From: FACHB-1406 sp034189065
GTDB taxonomy: Bacteria; Cyanobacteriota; Cyanobacteriia; Cyanobacteriales; Spirulinaceae
Assembly: GCA_034189065.1 (NCBI GenBank)
Contig: JAXHVQ010000008.1
Span: forward strand, 15,650 to 79,649
Reading direction: 5' to 3'
Length of the DNA: 64,000 nt
Positions 26,533 to 35,156 of the stretch are shown here, piece after piece (the stretch's first letter is position 1; the number at the start of each line of letters is the position of its first letter). The notes under the pieces were generated by a model, which saw only the letters and a list, made by a program, of their open reading frames with translations, was not told the origin of the DNA and made no database searches. Made by a program: the position numbers and the translations under genes.

Positions 26533-27312
26533 CTAACCTAACTGCCGCTGCGTTTCGTATAGTAGTAACGCGGCTGCGATCGCGACGTTCAATGATTCCA
26601 CTCCCCCCCCTACCGGAATTCTCACTTCGCCATCGGCTAAATTCAGTAATTCTGATGAAAGTCCGGCGGCTTCGTTTCCCAGTAAAATTAACGTGGGTTT
26701 TGTCAAATCCGCCTCCCAATAGGTCGAGGATGCCGTTGGCGCTGTGGCAATAATTTGCATTCCCATTTTGCGTCCCTCAGCAACCACTGTACCTAAATCC
26801 GAGCGGCTTTCCATCGGCAAACGAAACCATTCCCCCGCCGAGGCGCGCAATACTTTAGGATGGTCGAGATCGACGCTATCGTCGCTCAACCACAATCCTC
26901 CCACATCTGTCGCGGCGGCGGTCCGAATTATCGTTCCTAAGTTGCCCGGGTCTTGCAACCGTTCTAAAATTAACCCTAAGTTGAGGGGAAATTGAGGCGA
27001 TCGCGGCCACGTTCCTCTCGCGGCTGTCGCTACAACGCCGTCGGGATTGACGGTTGTCGCGATCGCGCGGCACACTTCTAGGGAAACTTCTTCCACCCTC
27101 TCAGATCGCTGCCCCAAGGTTTCCCACAATTGGGAGTGGGCTTCGATCCAATGGGGAGTGGCGCAAACGGCTGCTAAAGGAGCATCCAAACTGCAAAACC
27201 CTTCCATCGCGTGGGTTCCCTCCAACAAAAAGAGCTGCTGTTCGTGACGGTGAGAGCGCGATCGCAACTTCCGCATTTGCTTGACTAAAGGATTTTGCAG
27301 ACTTGTTAGCAT
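26533..27312 (-). CDS. TrmH/SpoU-family RNA 2'-O-methyltransferase
   Basis: 259 residues. Methylates a ribose 2'-OH in rRNA or tRNA using a knotted SPOUT fold. The N-terminal substrate-binding domain begins MLTSLQNPLVKQMRKLRSR and contains FLLEGTHAMEG. SPOUT motifs: ILERLQDPGNLGTIIRTA (motif 1), LLGNEAAGLS (motif 2) and IPVGGGVESLNVAIAAALLLYE (motif 3). Target nucleotide unknown. Divergent from the tRNA-Leu / murA region only in the sense that both it and the tRNA read leftward. Confidence 0.9.
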   Translation of the reverse strand: MLTSLQNPLVKQMRKLRSRSHRHEQQLFLLEGTHAMEGFCSLDAPLAAVCATPHWIEAHSQLWETLGQRSERVEEVSLEVCRAIATTVNPDGVVATAARGTWPRSPQFPLNLGLILERLQDPGNLGTIIRTAAATDVGGLWLSDDSVDLDHPKVLRASAGEWFRLPMESRSDLGTVVAEGRKMGMQIIATAPTASSTYWEADLTKPTLILLGNEAAGLSSELLNLADGEVRIPVGGGVESLNVAIAAALLLYETQRQLG

Positions 27313-27447
27313 TGCTCCTTGCGCTGGGTTTTAGCTTTTGGAATTTCTAACAATTCAAAATTTTTTCCCGATTGCGCGATCGACCCGTTGAGTTTTAGGA
27401 CTAGACTCTTAAAATTCACCTAAAACCTGTGTCGGGATGTTTCACCT

Positions 27448-27475
27448 GTAGGGACGTTCAATTGAACGTCCCTAC
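27448..27475. repeat. 28-bp perfect palindrome, copy 2
   Basis: GTAGGGACGTTCAATTGAAC extending to the mirrored CGTCCCTAC. Same core as 7351-7380 and 29174-29197. It lies 8 bases beyond the 3' end of tRNA-Leu and could act as its terminator. Confidence 0.9.
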
Positions 27476-27482
27476 CATTAAA

Positions 27483-27566
27483 TGCGGAACGCGAGACTTG
27501 AACTCGCAAGGACCAAAGCCCACTAGAACCTGAATCTAGCGCGTCTACCAATTCCGCCAGTTCCGC
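27483..27566 (-). tRNA. tRNA-Leu (anticodon CAG)
   Basis: 84 bases on the minus strand. The 7-bp acceptor stem pairs GCGGAAC with GTTCCGC. The D-arm TGGTAGAC, the anticodon stem CTAGA/TCTAG with loop TTCAGGT (CAG at 27530-27532), the long class II variable arm and the T-arm GCGAGTTCAAGTCTCGC are all present. The 3' CCA is not encoded. Confidence 0.95.
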
Positions 27567-27676
27567 AGTTCCCTTGCACTACTCGTGCAGTCTCTTATCG
27601 TTGCACAATTCCAGTTCCCTGTCAACCTAAATCGCCCAAGCTCGGCAATTTTGTCTTATTTTGCCCGAAAAAGCCC

Positions 27677-27682
27677 TATAAT
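27677..27682 (+). promoter_or_regulatory. Consensus -10 box upstream of murA
   Basis: TATAAT, preceded by TTGTCT at 27650-27655 with a rather long 21-base gap. It lies about 75 bases before the GTG start chosen for murA and inside the longer open frame that starts at 27585, which supports the later start. Confidence 0.45.
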
Positions 27683-27755
27683 ACTGGACATTTTTTCTCT
27701 TTCCTGTAGAATCAGAACCGAAAATTTAAAAATATTCACACACTTCCTCCTACTT

Positions 27756-29099
27756 GTGAAAAATACAACTACCCTACCGGCTTCAGACCCAAAAACTCAA
27801 CCCGCCTCAGACCCCAAAAATGCTGCGGTGTTGAAGATTTGGGGGAAACAGCCCCTTTCGGGGTGCGTTCCCATTAGCGGCGCGAAGAACTCTGCCTTGG
27901 CAATTATGGCTGGAGTTTTGCTGTGTCCCGAAGAATGCCGACTGAACAACGTTCCTCCCCTCGTGGATATCGGGAGAATGGGTCAAGTTCTCGCAGCGCT
28001 GGGCGTAAAAATCCAACGCACGGGGGAAAGTCTCGAACTCGACTCGAGTCACATCGAGTCAGCCCGAGCCCCTTACGATCTCGTGTCTCAACTGCGAGCG
28101 AGTTTCTTCGTCATCGGACCGCTCTTGGCGCGTTTGGGGACGGCGCGCGTTCCTCTGCCGGGGGGATGTGCCATTGGCGCTCGACCTGTAGATTTGCACG
28201 TCAGAGGGTTGCAGGCGATGGGTGCAGAAGTTCGCATCGAACACGGCATCGTTCGCGCCGATGTTAAGGGGCGAAGTGGCAGGCTGAAGGGTGCGAAAAT
28301 CTATTTGGATTATCCTAGCGTTGGCGCAACGGAAACGTTGATGATGGCGGCGACGCTGGCGGAAGGGGAAACGACGATTGAAAATGCGGCGCAAGAACCG
28401 GAAGTCGTGGATTTGGCGAATTTTTGCCGTTCGATGGGAGCGAAAATTAGCGGCGCTGGGACTAATGCGATTACAATTATGGGCGTTTCCCGATTGCACT
28501 CCACCGACTATACTGTCATTGCCGATCGCATCGAAGCGGGGACGTTTTTGGTGGCGGGTGCCATTACCCACTCGGAAATTCAGCTATCTGGGGTTGTTCT
28601 GGACCATCTTACCCCAGCCATTGCCAAGTTACGCGCCATCGGACCCCAAGTTGTTATTGAATCTTCCGATACGATTCGTTTAATTCCCGCTCCTTTGCGA
28701 GCGACAGATATTGAAACGCTGCCCTATCCTGGTTTTCCTACCGATATGCAGGCTCAGTTTATGTCCTTGTTAGCGCTGGCTGAGGGCAACAGTGTTATTA
28801 CCGAAACCGTTTTTGAAAATCGATTGCGCCACGTTGCCGAATTGAATCGCATGGGTGCCGATATTCGCGTCAAAGGTCAAAACGCGATCGTCAATGGCGT
28901 TCCTTTTATTTCGGGCGCACCGGTTATGGCGACAGATTTACGCGCTTCGGCGGCTCTCGTTCTCGCCGGTTTAGCAGCAGAAGGCGTGACAATTGTCAAG
29001 GGATTGCATCATCTCGATCGCGGCTACGATCGCATTGAGGAAAAGTTGCGCAATTTGGGTGCAAAGCTCGAGCGAGTTAAGGGCGAAGAGGAAGAGTAG
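27756..29099 (+). CDS. murA: UDP-N-acetylglucosamine 1-carboxyvinyltransferase MurA
   Basis: About 447 residues from a GTG at 27756. First committed step of peptidoglycan synthesis: transfer of enolpyruvate to UDP-GlcNAc in the cytoplasm. LKIWGKQPLSGCVPISGAKN is the conserved start (substrate Lys-Asn pair). The catalytic-loop Cys that fosfomycin attacks lies in LPGGCAIGARPVDLH, and PTDMQAQFMSL follows. The frame is open back to an ATG at 27585, but that would add 57 residues unlike any MurA and would start upstream of a TATAAT box, so I prefer the GTG. The first 20 residues (NTTTLPASDPKTQPASDPK) contain a small ASDPK duplication and are not conserved. Confidence 0.93.
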   Translation: MKNTTTLPASDPKTQPASDPKNAAVLKIWGKQPLSGCVPISGAKNSALAIMAGVLLCPEECRLNNVPPLVDIGRMGQVLAALGVKIQRTGESLELDSSHIESARAPYDLVSQLRASFFVIGPLLARLGTARVPLPGGCAIGARPVDLHVRGLQAMGAEVRIEHGIVRADVKGRSGRLKGAKIYLDYPSVGATETLMMAATLAEGETTIENAAQEPEVVDLANFCRSMGAKISGAGTNAITIMGVSRLHSTDYTVIADRIEAGTFLVAGAITHSEIQLSGVVLDHLTPAIAKLRAIGPQVVIESSDTIRLIPAPLRATDIETLPYPGFPTDMQAQFMSLLALAEGNSVITETVFENRLRHVAELNRMGADIRVKGQNAIVNGVPFISGAPVMATDLRASAALVLAGLAAEGVTIVKGLHHLDRGYDRIEEKLRNLGAKLERVKGEEEE

Positions 29100-29140
29100 G
29101 TTTAAGAGCCACCGAACTAAAGTTCGCCGCTAAAAGCTAA

Positions 29141-29158
29141 AACCCGTTAAAACGGGTT
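29141..29158. terminator. Hairpin between murA and potC ends
   Basis: AACCCGTTAAAACGGGTT, an 8-bp stem with a 2-base loop. On the minus strand it is followed by a T-rich stretch, so it may terminate the potC transcript; on the + strand it could stabilise the murA mRNA end. Confidence 0.5.
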
Positions 29159-29173
29159 GAAAAGTTTCAACGT

Positions 29174-29197
29174 AGGGACGTTCAATTGAACGTCCCT
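29174..29197. repeat. 24-bp perfect palindrome, copy 3
   Basis: AGGGACGTTCAATTGAACGT plus CCCT. Third copy of the palindrome family, in the convergent gap between murA and potC. Confidence 0.9.
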
Positions 29198-29224
29198 TGT
29201 CACCAATGCCCAATTCCCCATTAT

Positions 29225-30115
29225 TTACTGCTTCTTTCCTGCAAACAACGAAGACACAACCAAAATCAATGAAGCCAATAACATCAACGTTGAAATAGCA
29301 TTAATGGCTGGAGTAATTGAAAATTTAATCATGCCATAAACAAAAATTGGCAGCGTTGTCGTCCCCACGCCAGCGGTAAAAAAGGCAATGACAAAATCAT
29401 CTAAAGAAAGGGTAAACGCTAACAGCGCTGCGCTAATAATGGCAGGGGAAATCAAAGGGAGCGTAATGCGCCAGAGCGATTGTAACTCATTAGCTCCCAA
29501 ATCGAGAGCGGCTTCTTCGAGGGCGGGATCGAGTTCGGCAATTCTCGCTCTGACGGTGACGGCAACGAAGGAAATATTAAAGGCAACATGACCGATAATA
29601 ACCGTCGGCAGTCCTAAAACCAGTCGAATGCCGATTAGGTTTTCAATCAGTTGAAAAACTAGGCTGAAAAAGACGAGTAACGATACGCCCATCGTAATAT
29701 CGGGAATGACGATGGGTAAAAATAAGAGCGCGTCGAGAAGAGTTCGTCCGCGAAACCGAAACCGTTCCATTGCGATCGCGATCGCGGTTCCCAAAATTGT
29801 CGCGAGGATCGTTGAAATAATCGCCACTTGCAAACTGGTTCCCAGGGACTCCCAAATCAACTCGTCGGTGAGTCCCGCTTCGTCAACGCCAATGCCCAAT
29901 AAATTTCGATACCAATCTAGGGTGAATCCGCGCCAAACTGCGTTGAAGCGAGAGACATTGAACGAATAAATAATTAAAACGGCAATGGGAATGTAGAGAA
30001 AAGCAAAGCCAAATAAGGAAACGAGCCAAAGCGCCTGTTTCCCGACAAATCGAATCAATAGGTCAAGGGCGCGACCGAAGGGTTTCGTATTCTTGGAATC
30101 AGCGATCTGGGTCAT
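29225..30115 (-). CDS. potC: ABC transporter permease, PotC type (polyamine)
   Basis: 296 residues with six predicted membrane segments (for example LWLVSLFGFAFLYIPIAVLI and IISAALLAFTLSLDDFVIAFF). The EAA loop that contacts the ATPase reads EEAALDLGANELQSLWRITLP. SLDDFVIAFFTAGVGTTTLP is characteristic of spermidine/putrescine PotC. Its usual partners PotA, PotB and PotD are absent here; a PotB-type permease lies 20 kb away at 49446-50432 on the other strand. The substrate is therefore inferred by family only. Confidence 0.85.
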   Translation of the reverse strand: MTQIADSKNTKPFGRALDLLIRFVGKQALWLVSLFGFAFLYIPIAVLIIYSFNVSRFNAVWRGFTLDWYRNLLGIGVDEAGLTDELIWESLGTSLQVAIISTILATILGTAIAIAMERFRFRGRTLLDALLFLPIVIPDITMGVSLLVFFSLVFQLIENLIGIRLVLGLPTVIIGHVAFNISFVAVTVRARIAELDPALEEAALDLGANELQSLWRITLPLISPAIISAALLAFTLSLDDFVIAFFTAGVGTTTLPIFVYGMIKFSITPAINAISTLMLLASLILVVSSLFAGKKQ

Positions 30116-30211
30116 GCGGCTTTTAGAATGGAAGAATGGAAGAATTCAGAATGGAAGAGGCATTCAATCGCTGTTTGCATTGGGGGGCTGAAATGCTATG
30201 ACATTTTCATC

Positions 30212-30502
30212 TCATCCGAAGTTGTAGTGTTTTCTCACATTTTGGAGAATTTTCCAAGTGCAGGACATTCCCTTTGGGAAAGTGACTAAATCGCCTTTGC
30301 CCATTTTTACAGATTCGCCATCGGAGGGGGTGACGATAACCTCGCCTTCGAGAAAGTAGCAGGTTTCGGCTTCGTCGTAAGTCCAGGGAAATTCTGAAAT
30401 TTCTTTGCTCCAAATGGGCCAACTACTGATGCCGAGTTGTTCTAAGCGATCTTGACTGGGTTGGCGCTCGAGGGTTATTTCGCTGAGTTTCGAGGCAGAC
30501 AT
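30212..30502 (-). CDS. Small cupin-domain protein
   Basis: 96 residues from the ATG at 30502. A single beta-barrel of the cupin_3/DUF861 type: WPIWSKEISEFPWTYDEAET, CYFLEGEVIVTP and MGKGDLVTFPKGMSCTW. DUF861 cupins include ureidoglycine aminohydrolase and ethanolamine EutQ-like proteins, but many stand-alone ones have no known role. The frame is open upstream of 30502 into the GGDEF relic, which is not part of this protein. Lies 96 bases upstream of potC on the same strand. Confidence 0.8.
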   Translation of the reverse strand: MSASKLSEITLERQPSQDRLEQLGISSWPIWSKEISEFPWTYDEAETCYFLEGEVIVTPSDGESVKMGKGDLVTFPKGMSCTWKILQNVRKHYNFG

Positions 30503-30521
30503 GGGCGATTGATTGAGAAGG

Positions 30522-30758
30522 TCAACATTGCAGAAGGGCGCGATCGCGGCCGTCTTTGAAAGTTCTAGCATACCGCCAATGGCGACGCGATTGATTGAGA
30601 GGGTCAAAACTCGATCGCGCGATCGCATTCGCCACCGCCAAAGCGTCCTGTTGTGTTGCGTCCATTAACAGGATCGCAAATTTATCTCCACCAACGCGCG
30701 CAACGAAACTCGCCGAGAGTTCGAGGAGCGTTCCCAGACATTGACCGATTTTCTCCAA
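30522..30758 (-). pseudogene. Decayed GGDEF-domain fragment
   Basis: About 50 codons read LGTLLELSASFVARVGGDKF and then AILLMDATQQDALAVANAI, unmistakably the middle of a diguanylate cyclase domain with the active-site Glu changed to Lys. The following part of the domain (RVLTLSINRVAI, cf. the usual TVSIGVA) continues in a different frame at about 30560-30610, so there is at least one frameshift. The flanking upstream DNA (30759-30980) is also open in one frame but I do not recognise it. Confidence 0.6.
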
Positions 30759-30985
30759 GCAGCGATCGCTTTTTGATTTTTGACTGCGGCGAAGCGAACT
30801 GCAATATCGCTCTCTTCAGCCATCAGCGTTCCCAAACCCGCCAAAATCAACCCGCTTGTAAAGAAGAAGTTTAAGAAATCTGGGAAGCTCGAAATTCGCC
30901 CTACAATTGAAACGGTTAGGGACTCAACATTCAACGCAAATCCAAAAAGCCCAAAGCAAAACCCTCTCAACTTTAGGAGCAAACA

Positions 30986-32161
30986 ATGGCGACGAATTTG
31001 TTAGAACAACTGCGCGAAATGACCGTTGTTGTTGCAGATACGGGAGACATCCAGGCGATTGAAACCTTTACGCCGCGCGATGCCACAACCAACCCGTCTT
31101 TGATTACCGCAGCCGCTCAAATGCCCCAATATCAAGCAATTGTAGACGAAACTCTCGTGCAAGCGCGCAAACTCGCTGGAACCGACGCGCCAGCTTCGGA
31201 CGTTGTTACCCTCGCTTTCGATCGCTTGGCGGTTTCCTTCGGTCTGAAAATTCTCGAAATTATTCCCGGACGAGTGTCTACCGAAGTGGACGCGCGCCTA
31301 TCCTACGATACCGAAGCAACGGTGGCGAAGGCGCGGTATTTAATTGGCGAGTACGAAGCAGTGGGAGTGTCGCGCGATCGCGTTTTAATTAAAATTGCCT
31401 CGACGTGGGAAGGCATTTGCGCTGCCGAAATTCTCGAAAAAGAGGGCATTCACTGCAATTTAACCCTCCTATTCGGTCTCCATCAAGCCGTTGCTTGTGC
31501 TGAGGCGGGAACGACGCTCATTTCGCCTTTTGTCGGACGCATTCTCGATTGGTACAAACAAGATACCGGACGCACCTACGCCCCCCAAGAGGATCCGGGC
31601 GTTCTTTCGGTGACTCAAATTTACAATTACTACAAAAAGTTCGGCTACAAAACCGAAGTCATGGGCGCAAGTTTCCGCAATATTGGCGAAATCATGGAAT
31701 TGGCGGGATGCGACTTACTGACAATTTCTCCTAAATTCCTCGACGAATTAAAGTCCACCACCGACGAGTTACCCCGCAAGTTATCTCCCGAACAAGCGAC
31801 GGCGGCAGACGTTGAAAAGATTTCAATGGATAAGGAAACATTCGACCGGATGCACGCCGAAGATCGTATGGCCTCTCAAAAATTGGAAGAGGGGATCGCT
31901 GGCTTTTCCAAGGCGTTAGAAGCCCTCGAGAAACTATTAGCCGAAAGGTTGGCGCGTTTGGAGGAAGAGGAGACAGCGAATCATGCAGCACGAGATTTAT
32001 TTCTGGTGTACGACCTCGATGGCGACGGGTTTATTACGCGCGAGGAATGGGCTGGAACCGATGCAGTTTTTGACGCGCTGGATGTGAATAGCGATGGTAA
32101 GATTTCCCCTGAAGAAATGGCTGCTGGTTTGGGCGCGGCGTTCCACTTAGCTGCCGCTTAA
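30986..32161 (+). CDS. tal: Transaldolase with C-terminal EF-hand pair
   Basis: 391 residues. Transaldolase moves a dihydroxyacetone unit between sugar phosphates in the pentose phosphate pathway. Residues 1-325 are the TIM barrel: TPRDATTNPSLI, the Schiff-base Lys in RVLIKIASTWEG, CNLTLLFGLHQAVACAEAG and SPFVGRILDWYK. After a coiled Glu-rich linker (LEKLLAERLARLEEEE) come two EF-hand loops, DLDGDGFITREEW and DVNSDGKISPEEM, with good Ca-ligand positions. This fusion is known in other cyanobacteria such as Synechocystis. It suggests Ca-dependent control or targeting, which is inference. An AGGAG site lies 7 bases upstream of the ATG. Confidence 0.95.
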   Translation: MATNLLEQLREMTVVVADTGDIQAIETFTPRDATTNPSLITAAAQMPQYQAIVDETLVQARKLAGTDAPASDVVTLAFDRLAVSFGLKILEIIPGRVSTEVDARLSYDTEATVAKARYLIGEYEAVGVSRDRVLIKIASTWEGICAAEILEKEGIHCNLTLLFGLHQAVACAEAGTTLISPFVGRILDWYKQDTGRTYAPQEDPGVLSVTQIYNYYKKFGYKTEVMGASFRNIGEIMELAGCDLLTISPKFLDELKSTTDELPRKLSPEQATAADVEKISMDKETFDRMHAEDRMASQKLEEGIAGFSKALEALEKLLAERLARLEEEETANHAARDLFLVYDLDGDGFITREEWAGTDAVFDALDVNSDGKISPEEMAAGLGAAFHLAAA

Positions 32162-32228
32162 GGGTTCGATCGAGCGATTTGTCACCTCAGCTTAAGACTC
32201 ACTTCAAGTCTGATAATTGAAGGCAGAG

Positions 32229-32350
32229 AGACGGGGAGACTGGGGGACGGGGAGACTGGGGGACGGGGAGATCCTTTTTCCTTGTACCCCATCCCAATGA
32301 AAAGTGCTATATTCACTATTCATTATTCATTATTCATTATTCACTATTCA
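32229..32350. repeat. Two adjacent tandem repeat tracts
   Basis: 32229-32271 repeats a 16-17 bp G-rich unit (acggggagactggggg). 32310-32350 repeats the heptad ATTCATT/ACTATTC and runs into the 3' end of the Dnd-associated gene. Confidence 0.85.
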
Positions 32351-32822
32351 TTGATAAAAAGCGGTTTAAATCGAATTCTTCGCCTTCGGGTTTGTCTTCT
32401 CGGAGGCGTTCGTTTGTGAGGAGGAGGAGGATACGTTCTGCATAATCGACGGCACCGCGCAATTCGTCGCGTAGTAATTCTAAACCGCCGTTAGCATATT
32501 CTTCAAAGAGGGTGATGCGCTGTGCTTCGGCTTCGGCATCAAAGGTGGAGAGGATGGCGGGATTTTGGGCGGTTGCGATCGCGAGTAATTCGAGCTCTGG
32601 AAAATGACCGCGAGTGACAAATACATCTAAACTAATGGGAGAGGGTTCGCTACTGATGGAACCGTCGAGAGGCGATCGCTTTTTGTGACGAAATCCCAGC
32701 GCTGCTGCGAATGCGATCGCGTCGGCATAGGTTTGAAACGGACCGGTTGTTTCTGTTGAATCGACTAAACTGCGGACTAATTCGGCTTTATCTCTGGTAA
32801 TGCGAATGCGACTGGCAGCCAT
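32337..32822 (-). CDS. DNA phosphorothioation (Dnd)-associated protein 4 family
   Basis: 161 residues. Features I recall from the Dnd-associated protein 4 family: RIRITRDKAELVRSL, TGPFQTYADAIAFAAALG, a central LLAIATAQNPAIL, ITLFEEYANGGLELL and the DLNRFL tail. Its partners in phosphorothioation defence (dndBCDE, dptFGH) are absent from the window, so it is an orphan here. The exact molecular role of the family is not known to me. The last codons lie in a CATTATT repeat tract. Confidence 0.65.
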   Translation of the reverse strand: MAASRIRITRDKAELVRSLVDSTETTGPFQTYADAIAFAAALGFRHKKRSPLDGSISSEPSPISLDVFVTRGHFPELELLAIATAQNPAILSTFDAEAEAQRITLFEEYANGGLELLRDELRGAVDYAERILLLLTNERLREDKPEGEEFDLNRFLSMNSE

Positions 32823-32913
32823 AATCGCTTTAAGTTTATTGCCGATTATAGCATTTTTATTGGAGTTGTAAAACTCTAGCTTCGGAAGAGTAGAAGAATG
32901 GAAGAATAAGAGT

Positions 32914-33201
32914 TTACGCTAAAAGGTGGGAAATATCCTCGCCACATTCGTCGGCTAAATAACACAACGCCCGAAATCGAAGTCCTACTAATTCTTCGTA
33001 AAGGGGATTGAGTTTACACAGGGGCGGAATGTGTAAAAGTTTGCGGCTTCCGAAGTAAATTTCGCGTTCAAAGGGACATTGAGCTGGAATCAGCTTGCAG
33101 ATCGAATGAGCAAGATCGGCGCGCTCGATTCGGAAGTTTTCGATCCAATTTTTGAGAGGTTGTAGCAACGAGGTGTTGGGATTTTCTCTAGCAATCGAAT
33201 T
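32914..33201 (-). CDS. Mo-dependent nitrogenase C-terminal-like (Mo-nitro_C) protein
   Basis: 95 residues from the ATG at 33201, which has AAGGA 5 bases upstream (an earlier start at 33228 lacks this). LLQPLKNWIENFRIERADLA, then HSICKLIPAQCPFEREI and HIPPLCKLNPLYEELVGLRF are the hallmark of this small cyanobacterial family. Despite the name, stand-alone members are also present in non-fixing species and no nitrogenase gene is nearby. Three conserved Cys are present (CKLIPAQC and PPLCKLNP), with a fourth in ALCYLADECG. Confidence 0.85.
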   Translation of the reverse strand, partial: NSIARENPNTSLLQPLKNWIENFRIERADLAHSICKLIPAQCPFEREIYFGSRKLLHIPPLCKLNPLYEELVGLRFRALCYLADECGEDISHLLA

Positions 33202-33617
33202 CATAGTTCCTTGAAATGCGCGTTGCAATTAGATTAGCGGTTGACACTTTTTAATGTATCAAGCTCGCTCGTGATTTTCAAGGTTTTGCTTATATGGAAA
33301 CTATATATTGATTATAAAAAACTATATATCCGTCTCGAGAGGCAGGCTTTAAGAGAGAGGGGAGACGGGTTCAGAGTTCAGAGTTATGAGTTCAGAGTTA
33401 TGAGTTCAGAGTTATGGGTTATGAGTTCAGAGTTATGGGTGACGGGGTGATGGGGTGAGGGGGTGAAATATTTGTAGGGTGTGTTGGCCCAGCGTAGATC
33501 CTGATAAAATAAGCTGCAACTCACTCAATTTATATTAAATATATTCCCCTGACTGAGCACACAAAATATTTAGTAAACAACGATAATATAAGTTAAATTA
33601 GTTTATTTACGGATTTA
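33202..33617. repeat. Gene-free gap with GTTCAGAGTTATGA repeats
   Basis: 33368-33440 repeats a 14-15 bp unit (gttcagagttatgag) about five times, followed to 33470 by gtgacggggtgatgg-type units. The rest of this 400-base gap is AT-rich with no convincing gene. Confidence 0.8.
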
Positions 33618-35024
33618 TCAAAGTTTTTTTGAGGGCAGAGATACGGTAAAAACACTGCCTTCGTCGGGCTTAGAAAGAACCGAAACTTGACCGTGCATTC
33701 CTTCAACAAAGGTTTTGACGATAGATAAACCCAATCCCGTACCGCCGGTTGCTCGCGATCGCGCTTCGTCAGCACGATAAAATCGCTCAAAGATGCGGGT
33801 TTGGTGGACGAGGGGAATACCAGGGCCGCGATCGCGGACTCGAAGGATTGCCTGTTGGTCGGCGCGATCGATAATTACCGCAATTGGCTCCTGGGAATCG
33901 CTATACTTAACCGCATTATCAACGAGATTGAGTAAAACTTGCTTGAGTCGGCTGAAATCCGCGATCGCGATCGCCGGATATTTGACTTCAACAACGATGG
34001 CGCGATCGCTTTGACGCTGTGCCATTTCTACCACTTCTCGTACCACTTCCCTCAGTTCTACCGGTTCTAAATGGAACCGCAAGTGTCCGCTATCGACCCG
34101 CGCGAGACCCAGCAAATCCTCAAATAACTGAATTGTACGTTCGGCTTCGGTTACTGCGATACTCAACGCCTCTCGTTGCGCGTCGTTCAAATTCGTCCCC
34201 CGGCGCAATAAACTTTGCAAATACCCCGAAACAATGGTTAACGGCGTGCGCAACTCGTGGGAAACATTACTGACAAACTGGCGCTGCAACTCCCATGCCT
34301 CGTGCAAGCGAACTAACATCCGGTCGAGGGTTTGCGCCAACTGTTTGACTTCTGCTGGCGCGCGGTCCAGTTGAATTCTCGCCTCGTTGAAGCGTTCGGG
34401 CGAAATTTGCTCTGTCATTTGCGACAGACGTTGCAGGGGTAACAGTTCTCGTTTAACGTACCACGCGATCGCGATCGTCATTAAGGCAATTGCCAACAAA
34501 CTTGCGCCTCCCAAACTCCACAGCAGTCGGTTGAGCATGGCTTGTTCGCCGGTTATATCCTGTGCGAGGATAACTTTCCCTAGCTTGAGATTATTCACCT
34601 CCAGTGGAGTCCCGCAAAGCACCCAATACCGTCCTTCGATTGCTCGAATTTCAGGAAACGGTGGAATTCGACGCACGGACATTAAAGCAGTTTCCCCCGT
34701 TCCCATTTTCAACGCTTCCGACTGCGCGAGCGTCTCGCCATTGACCGATTTTACCCACAACAGCGTATTTCCCGTTGTCAAATTATCTACTGCCTTTTGC
34801 AACGCGCGTTCCAAGGTTGTCATTTGGCTGTAAATTTCGACATCTTTGGGAAAGCGATCGCTAATTTCTTGAATATTGTGCTTTTGGCTTGAAATTACAA
34901 TTTGCTGCATCCTCGTCCCCACCCACAATGCCGAGCTTCCCATTCCGACCGCAGACACCAAAGCAACGCCTAACGTCAGGCGCACTCCTAGGGAATATAA
35001 ATTCAATCGTTGCTGCTTCATCAT
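33618..35024 (-). CDS. Sensor histidine kinase (HAMP-HisKA-HATPase)
   Basis: About 469 residues from the ATG at 35024; a start 102 bases upstream is possible but adds a non-membrane leader before the first membrane segment. TM1 (LTLGVALVSAVGMGSSALWV), a periplasmic sensor of about 150 residues, TM2 (LLWSLGGASLLAIALMTIAIAWYV), HAMP, then the H box FVSNVSHELRTPLTIV, N box LLNLVDNAVKYS, and G boxes RVRDRGPGIP and GGTGLGLSIVKTF. The architecture resembles cyanobacterial RppB/NrsS-type kinases, but no response regulator gene is adjacent, so its partner and signal cannot be told. Confidence 0.92.
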   Translation of the reverse strand: MMKQQRLNLYSLGVRLTLGVALVSAVGMGSSALWVGTRMQQIVISSQKHNIQEISDRFPKDVEIYSQMTTLERALQKAVDNLTTGNTLLWVKSVNGETLAQSEALKMGTGETALMSVRRIPPFPEIRAIEGRYWVLCGTPLEVNNLKLGKVILAQDITGEQAMLNRLLWSLGGASLLAIALMTIAIAWYVKRELLPLQRLSQMTEQISPERFNEARIQLDRAPAEVKQLAQTLDRMLVRLHEAWELQRQFVSNVSHELRTPLTIVSGYLQSLLRRGTNLNDAQREALSIAVTEAERTIQLFEDLLGLARVDSGHLRFHLEPVELREVVREVVEMAQRQSDRAIVVEVKYPAIAIADFSRLKQVLLNLVDNAVKYSDSQEPIAVIIDRADQQAILRVRDRGPGIPLVHQTRIFERFYRADEARSRATGGTGLGLSIVKTFVEGMHGQVSVLSKPDEGSVFTVSLPSKKL

Positions 35025-35156
35025 GAAGGAATGGCGAACTGACACCCCAACCGGATATCTGATTCGATCGTCGAGTCTAAAAGAAAATCCTGAGACCTTC
35101 CTGAAAAAGTCTAAAAAGGTAGCCAATGGATTCCCGATTTAATTTTTAATTCTCAA

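Noticed and set aside
27585..27755. Extended N-terminus of murA
   Set aside because: The extra 57 residues have no MurA likeness and would begin upstream of a TATAAT box; GTG at 27756 is preferred.
30665..30982. Minus-strand frame of 105 codons beside the GGDEF relic
   Set aside because: Not recognised, overlaps the relic in another frame and lacks a good start; likely non-coding decay.
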